Part shown: positions 58,503-64,000 of the stretch, one piece after another | Numbering within the stretch: position 1 is the stretch's first letter | How the letters are laid out: each line of letters opens with the position of its first letter | Source of the DNA: Trichomonas vaginalis G3 | Lineage: Eukaryota > Parabasalia > Trichomonadida > Trichomonadidae | DNA length: 64,000 nt | Assembly: GCF_026262505.1 (NCBI RefSeq) | Contig: NC_067206.1 | Coordinates: 38,205,660-38,269,659, forward strand | Reading direction: 5' to 3' | Notes under the pieces: model-generated | The model's input: only the letters and a program-made list of their open reading frames with translations | Database searches by the model: none | Told to the model about the DNA's origin: nothing | Made by a program: the position numbers and the translations under genes

Positions 58503-58976
58503 TTAAATAACTTCAGGGTCTATTTCTTCAACCATTTCACTTCCTTCGTCAATGTCAATAGAAGCTTCTTCAACCTTTGGTAAGAACTTTTGTATGACAT
58601 CTTTGTTCGTTATTGTCTTCAGAGATGAAGGATAATATTTCACAACTGTTTCACCTTTCTTATATTCTTTCTGTTCGGAAAGATTCATAGCAATACTGAA
58701 GAAGTCAATGTTAGAGTTCTTTATGACAGTATAATGAGTATCTTTGACATTCACGAAGAAACTCTTTTGTTTCAAAACTACTGCTAACTCTTGTGAAGTA
58801 TAACGTTTGCGGTCAATGACGATAGCTAATGGTCTGACATACTGACCGAACTTAGATTCTTTCACAAACTTCTTGTTAAAGATAACATTAACATTTGAAG
58901 CATTATTGAACTCATTCTTGATGGCATTAGCGAGAGCATTGTATGAAAAGAACTTGCAATCTTGCATGTGTTTCAT
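58503..58976 (-). CDS. Unknown Polinton 2 protein (157 aa)
   Basis: Whole open frame MKHMQDCKFFSYNALANAIK with mixed helix/strand and an acidic end (ASIDIDEGSEMVEEIDPEVI). A TTTTTATTATAATGAAAC run precedes the start. It is divergent from the polymerase gene, about 90 bp away, which suggests a replication-linked role, but no family is recognised. Confidence 0.58.
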   Translation of the reverse strand: MKHMQDCKFFSYNALANAIKNEFNNASNVNVIFNKKFVKESKFGQYVRPLAIVIDRKRYTSQELAVVLKQKSFFVNVKDTHYTVIKNSNIDFFSIAMNLSEQKEYKKGETVVKYYPSSLKTITNKDVIQKFLPKVEEASIDIDEGSEMVEEIDPEVI

Positions 58977-59065
58977 TATAATAAAAAGTTCGAAATATTT
59001 TAAAACTAGCCTTAAAAAATCTAAGCTAATTTTTTTCTAAGAAATTTTTTTATTTCCTACTAAAG

Positions 59066-62000
59066 ATGTATCGGAAGTTGTCTAAGTTAGAACACTCGGA
59101 AATAAAACAACTTCCTACAGAAGCTAACATAGATGTTGCAAAACATTACGCGACAAACAAAAAAGCACTCGCTGACATCCTCAATGACTACAATGGTGAA
59201 ATAACTTATGATAGAATTCATGAGTTCATAAAGCCGCAACGCGGCGAGGACGAAGTCCATGCAAGAGCATTTCCTTTAAATGACGTTGCTATTGACTTAT
59301 ATCATAGACGTTCAGTACCTCATGAAGTAAGAAGAGAAATGTTTGACATAACAAATGCAAACGTTGGTCATACTCGTAAAGCTCTTTCGCATGATGTTTG
59401 TCAAGAGATGTTTGAACTTACGAACTCAAACGTTGGTGAAACAAGAAGAAGAGACGACACACTGAAACAACAGAGAAGAGAGATGTTTAAAAGTGCTATA
59501 GAACAAGTTCGCAAAGCTAATAATGTCATTCATTCCATTGACGACAAACCAAAAGAAGGTGAGAGATGGTTAAAGAAAGATGAAGAGAATAGGAAGAGAA
59601 ATGTGAAGTCAGGCAATAGACTCATTGACTTTAACATCGAAGCTTTAGATGAACCAAACAGAGACTACTTACACAAACATTTCGGTAAGGTTTTCATGAG
59701 ACTCTTAGAGAAGATTAAAATAAACTCCCAACAAAGATGGATGGTATGTTATAAACTTGGTGGAAAGTATGAATGTTCTACGTTAAACCTCAATAATATT
59801 GGAGCATTACTACATCAGCTCTTGAAGGAGAACTTTATATCAGAGATAGAAGCAAATGCTGCAGGTATTGTTGAAATGCACTATGACTTCTTCTTGACAA
59901 ACATAAAGAATCTTACTGAAATAAAGATGTATGATTTAACTGAATATGAAGACTTAACGATGTCAGATGTTAAGAAAGGAAAGCCACAGAAGCGACCATA
60001 TAGAGATGAAAGCACACTGACAGAAAGACAGAAAAGATTATTGAACAGACTTAAACAAACAGAGATAAACAAGATTATAGATGACTTCTGGAATGAAATC
60101 CTTGGTGAAAAGAAGTTTTATAAGAAGAGAAGCGGTCAGTTCTGGAAGTATCTTTGCACATTACCTATAAATCTTGAACGCTACCAAATCTTCAATGAAC
60201 TGAACAAAAGAACTGCAGCACTTATGACAGAAGACAACTGCTTCGTTTATGCTTGCATTCAGGCTGGAGTAAATGAAGAAACTATTGACCACATGAGAGA
60301 AGTCATTCGTGTTAGAGACTTTCCTCAAAGTAAAGTACAAGAAATTTCTGACGCAACTGGTATAGCATTTAATGTTACCATTGGTTATTTCAATGACTCA
60401 AGACATAATGAAATAAAGAGATACATACCAAAAGAATGTAAACTGTTCGAACTATTGACTTACTTCTTGTTGAAGACCACTACATGCTAAATGAAAGATT
60501 CCAATGACAACATATTTCGTCAGAAATTACAAAGAAATTTGAAAGTTGTGGTGGAATGAACATTGAGAAACAAATGAAGATTTATACAAAGAGAGAAGAT
60601 AAATACATAGTTCGTTATGATAGAACTACACCGCTATGGGATGTTATGAAAACATTGTGGGAGTGCAAATATTTCGAACCTATTTCTTATGGAGAACTTT
60701 TCACATATACGACTGATTTATATAAACAGAACCTTGCACCATTTAAAGATTTGACATATGCTCCAAAGTATTGTGTACAACTGAAGAAGAAAGCAGAGTC
60801 AAAAGAAGTAAATAAAAATAAGTGCAAGTTCATTCCTGAGCACGTTTTCTTTGCTGACTTTGAGTGTAGTACGATGGCTTTCATAAAGCTTTTAACATCT
60901 GTTATGACAGTGAAGATGGTTCAGTGAGTGAAAGCATTTGGGGTCAGAACTGTGCAACAGAATTTTTGGAACGACTTCCTGACAAGAGTTTAATATATTT
61001 CCATAACCTCAGTTATGATATAAACTTCATCTTAAGACACATGACAGAAGTGAAAGGAACTCCCATCATTAAAGGTTCACGAACAATGCAAATAACTGGC
61101 TTATATAAAGGAAGGGCAATTATTATAAAAGACTCTTACAGTGTTATAAATAAGAAGCTTAAACTATTTCCTGCTATGTTTAACTTACAAACAGGACCGA
61201 AAGAAGTATTTCCATATAACTACTACAGCAGTACTTTGTTAGCAAATGACAACAGAACTGGTGTCATTTCTGAAGCGTGTAAGTTTGTAAAAGATATTGA
61301 AACGTTCATGAAAACATAGATTCCATCAAAGGTTGCAGAATAGATGAGAACCACTTCGACTTAGAAAAATATAGCACGTTTTACTGCAAACAAGATGTAA
61401 GAATTTTAAGAGAAGGTTTTGTAAAGTTCCGCAATGACTTATTGAAAGAGTTTGATTTAAACGTTTATGACTACGTTAGTATTTGTTCAATTGCTAACAA
61501 ATTGTTTGAGAACAGAGTGTACTTCCCGAATGGAAATCTTTATGACCTCTCAAATAAACCAAGAGAATTTATTTCGAGATGCATTCAAGGTGGAAGATGT
61601 ATGTTGTCAGATAACATGAAACAAAAGAGCAAAAGAAACTCATTGCTGACTTCGACGCTGTTTCATTATATCCATCAGCTATAGCAAGACTTTATACTTT
61701 AGAAGGAATTCCAAAAGTATTGAAGGATGAGATGTTAAGCACAGAGTATCTCATGAGACATTTATTCGATGACGACCAAAAGGAACCCATTGGTGAAAAG
61801 TTTATGTCTGGCTTCTTTGTTCTCATTAAGATAACAGAGATTGGAATACATAGACACTTTCCTTTAATAGTTTGTGACCCTGAACTAAATCCAGAACTTA
61901 ACGTTCCCAGAAGTTCAAACACTTGCTGTTTAATGTATGTTGACCATATAACATTACAAGACCTCATAAAATATCAAGGTGTCAAATGTGAAGTGTTGCA

Positions 62001-62909
62001 AGGATACTATTACGATGGAAACAGAGATATTAGAATAAGAGATGAAGTAAAGAAGTTGTTTGAGTTAAGGTTAAAGTATAAGAAAGAAGGAAATCCTTTG
62101 CAAGAAAATATAAAGCTCATTCTGAACAGTATTTATGGCAAAACTATTCTATCTCCTATTGAGTCAAAAATAACCATAGTAATGACAAAGATGCTATAAG
62201 ATATGCCATCAGAAACTACAACCATATAGTGAAGTTCGAAGGTTTGGATGGTTCAGATAAAACTATTTTCAAGCTAACGAAAAGCATTTGCAGACACTTT
62301 AACTTCTGTCCACTTGGTGTTAACATTCTATCTATGTCGAAGAGAATAATGTGTGAAGTATTCTGTACTGCTGAGGACTTAGGAATGGACATCTTTTATA
62401 GCGATACGGACAGTATGCATCTCTACAATGAAGATATCCCTCGTTTAGCTGAAGAGTTTGAGAAACGTTATGGAAGAGTTCTCATTGGTAAAAACCTTGG
62501 TCAATTTCATAGTGACTTCGCAGAAATAACACCTGGAAAACAAAGTTTAGCATACAAGTCAATATTTTGTGGAAAGAAGACTTACATAGACTTACTCACG
62601 AATGATTTAAATGAAGTTGCATTTCACTGCAGAATGAAAGGCGTGAAGCAAGATGTTATTGCTTTAACTGCTAATGAAATGTTTCCTGAAGCTATACAAT
62701 GCTATTACAATGAAGATAAAGGTTTAATGGTTCCGCAAGGAAAATTTGACAAAGACTCTGAGTTCAGTGTTATGCAGTTATATAAAGCACTTTATGACGG
62801 TCAAGAGATTGCATTCGACTTATGTAAGTCATGTCAACCTTGCTTTGAAGAGAAGTTTAACTTCTCAATAACGACTAAAACAAGCTTTATTCGTAAGTTG
62901 AAGTTCTGA
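59066..62909 (+). pseudogene. Protein-primed family B DNA polymerase (pPolB), broken
   Basis: About 1,280 codons with about five breaks. The N-terminal 470 codons are one open piece with charged, helical content, probably including the terminal-protein or linker region. Then exonuclease motifs VFFADFECS, IYFHNLSYDINFIL and FYCKQDVRIL, polymerase motif B ILNSIYGKT and motif C MDIFYSDTDSMHL are visible in order. The set is canonical for Polinton pPolB and contrasts with the polymerase of Polinton 1. It replicates the linear element from protein-bound ends. Confidence 0.9.
59233..59260. repeat. GC-rich hairpin word inside polymerase gene
   Basis: GCCGCAACGCGGCGAGGACG lies in frame within the N-terminal part of pPolB (codes PQRGEDE). 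It stands out in an AT-rich gene and resembles GC hairpins elsewhere in the window, as if a small GC cluster had been inserted without closing the frame. Confidence 0.5.
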
Positions 62910-63005
62910 GGTCATGAATGAGGTCAGCAATGAGGTCATGAATGAGGTCATGAATGAGGTCATTTATTTTTGTCAGCAATGAGGTCATTCGTGATAAAAA
63001 TAAAG
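62910..63005 (+). repeat. ATGAGGTCA tandem repeats
   Basis: About six copies of AATGAGGTCA/GAATGAGGTC words between the convergent ends of the polymerase and the next gene. Possibly a 3' processing or terminator region. Confidence 0.8.
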
Positions 63006-63017
63006 CTAGCGTAGATT

Positions 63018-63875
63018 TTACAATACTGCGATGGTAGAGTTTAAGAGTTGTGCTTCAATGTAGAGACAGTCCTTATGGTCTGGAGGTAAGAACACTGGGC
63101 AGTTATGGTCATGAGTGGAGAACATGTCTATCCAAAACTCACGATTGAAGCCAGTTAATTTATAGTATTTAGGGTTAGGAAGTGGTGAAGTTCTTGTATG
63201 ACCAATGAACTCATTTTCAACGCCTTTGGCTATATTAGAGAAAAGAATAGCTTGCTTTCTATCCCAAATGCCAGGTGTTACAATCTTTGAAAATTCATTT
63301 TTCCTCGGAAGCATTGCATCATAATTGAAAACATTCTTGAAATCATCACTTGGTTCAGAGATTTGAAATCTTATACGTAATGGATTTTCTTTCTCTTTAG
63401 CGACTTCATTGAATGGTGAGAATACAATGAATTGACAGTCATGAGTTCCATCTTCATTTTCATTAAATTCATAATGAAAGTCTATAAGTTGTGGCTGACT
63501 ACCTTCTTCCTTCAGTTGTGCAAGAAACTCACGTAAAGGCTGTAAAGTTTGTACTTCAATGTTGAACTTTTTCTCGAACATCTCATTAAATGAAATCATA
63601 CATTGCAACAATGTTGTATCGTCTTTAAAGTATTTGTATATGTGAATGTTTTGGGCGCTTAAAGACTGTTCGTCATTTTCTATCTCGACTTGAAGTATAA
63701 AGTCAACCTTTCTGAAAGCATGTGTTATATACATAGATGTTATGCCAATGTACTTCTCTTCATCTATGTTCACAATCCAGTCTGTTGGAAACTTAAACGT
63801 TACTCTGTTGCCTTTTATTTTGACGTCAGGGTTTTCACTACTGAACGCAACAGATAAAGGTATTTGTCTATACAT
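63018..63875 (-). CDS. Minor-capsid-like family protein, copy 4 (285 aa)
   Basis: Whole open frame. Early VTFKFPTDWIVNIDEEKYIG matches the FDYPxRWL segment of the other copies. The late FNREFWIDMFSTHDHNCPVF, followed by CLYIEAQLL, matches the C-terminal strand pair. The protein is diverged from copies 1 and 2 and may be a specialised spike or vertex protein. Promoter-like TTTTTATCCGAATTAA lies upstream of the ATG. Confidence 0.58.
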   Translation of the reverse strand: MYRQIPLSVAFSSENPDVKIKGNRVTFKFPTDWIVNIDEEKYIGITSMYITHAFRKVDFILQVEIENDEQSLSAQNIHIYKYFKDDTTLLQCMISFNEMFEKKFNIEVQTLQPLREFLAQLKEEGSQPQLIDFHYEFNENEDGTHDCQFIVFSPFNEVAKEKENPLRIRFQISEPSDDFKNVFNYDAMLPRKNEFSKIVTPGIWDRKQAILFSNIAKGVENEFIGHTRTSPLPNPKYYKLTGFNREFWIDMFSTHDHNCPVFLPPDHKDCLYIEAQLLNSTIAVL

Positions 63876-63899
63876 TTAATTCGGATAAAAATAAACCAT
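63876..63899 (-). promoter_or_regulatory. Promoter-like TTTTTATCCG motif
   Basis: On the minus strand TTTATTTTTATCCGAATTAA precedes the ATG at 63875, the clearest example of the motif shared by both Polintons. Confidence 0.55.
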
Positions 63900-64000
63900 T
63901 TACTCTTTCTTTGCTTCAGCTTCTTTAGCTTTTTGTTCTTCCTTTGCTTTTGCTTCTTCTCTAGCTTTCTTCGCCAGCAAACGTGGGTTCTTTTGTCTTC
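63900..64000 (-). CDS. C-terminal end of a Lys/Glu-rich protein (partial)
   Basis: A minus-strand frame runs off the window and ends at a stop at 63900-63902. The visible 32 residues are strongly charged (AREEAKAKEEQKAKEAEAKK), probably coiled coil or a disordered tail. Identity cannot be told from this piece. Confidence 0.5.
   Translation of the reverse strand, partial: RQKNPRLLAKKAREEAKAKEEQKAKEAEAKKE

Larger units (their letters stand above)
46054..64000 (+). mobile_element. Polinton/Maverick 2, left part (right end outside window)
   Basis: Starts AGTTAGTATAC like the satellite ends. The first 700 bp are homologous to the satellite terminus, including the small MTKTIEITNY gene and a palindrome module. 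The homology stops sharply near 46763. Hallmark genes: packaging ATPase, penton-like protein, tail fibre, integrase, KilA-N proteins, exonuclease-bearing PolB. No major capsid or SF3 helicase gene is seen in the visible part. Around twenty breaks are spread over the large genes, so it is more decayed than Polinton 1. Confidence 0.92.

Noticed and set aside
1-64000. Integrated bacterial prophage
   Set aside because: Fibre genes look phage-like, but the integrase, capsid, packaging ATPase and polymerase set is that of Polintons; no large terminase or portal is seen and the flank holds a eukaryotic ubiquitin hydrolase.
1-64000. tRNA, rRNA or spliceosomal introns
   Set aside because: No tRNA cloverleaf or rRNA-like sequence was noticed, and no gene here needs an intron to be read.

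Overview
The window looks like a piece of a Trichomonas-type protist genome, most likely Trichomonas vaginalis. It is AT-rich and no spliced gene is evident. It carries one host-like ubiquitin-hydrolase gene and very large Maverick/Polinton elements with phage-style tail-fibre genes. The species name is an inference from element types and composition; no database search was possible.

Layout. Bases 1-622 are host flank without a gene. From 623 to 44534 there is a nest of insertions. The outermost is a roughly 1.5 kb element with long, nearly identical inverted arms (623-683 plus 43060-44534). Into its left arm went a small hAT-like element (684-1631 plus 42945-43059; 8-bp duplication ACATATTC). 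Inside that sits Polinton 1 (about 1632-42944). Inside Polinton 1 sits a 17.4 kb element (16124-33501) with a 6-bp duplication ATGGTA. Host sequence with the ubiquitin-hydrolase gene follows (44535-46053). Polinton 2 then starts at 46054 and runs off the right edge.

Polinton 1 keeps a capsid and replication set: a large structural-type gene, a probable double-jelly-roll major capsid protein, a penton-like protein, an SF3 helicase, a packaging ATPase, a KilA-N/MSV199-like protein, an HNH endonuclease, a B-family DNA polymerase of unusual layout, a retroviral-type integrase, a tail fibre, amphipathic small proteins and an adenine methyltransferase. Several genes are whole and several are broken, so it is treated as a fossil. 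Polinton 2 has a partly different set: packaging ATPase, penton-like protein, long fibre gene, integrase, KilA-N/GIY-YIG protein, KilA-N/MSV199-like protein and a canonical exonuclease-bearing protein-primed PolB. It has more breaks.

The most interesting object is the 17.4 kb inner element. It is two arms of about 5.2-5.3 kb in opposite orientation around a tandem-repeat core of about 7 kb, symmetric about a short spacer near 27.07 kb. It encodes a primase-helicase, a NUMOD4-like HNH nuclease and two small proteins, but no recognisable integrase, polymerase or capsid. Its outer 700 bp match the end of Polinton 2. It looks like a satellite of Polintons, analogous to transpovirons, probably moved by a Polinton integrase in trans. 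All three elements also carry a recurring palindromic module (AGATCT core, arms that change together, a tail of repeated half-sites, an AT-rich lead) between genes and at gene-fragment borders. I do not know a described feature that matches it.
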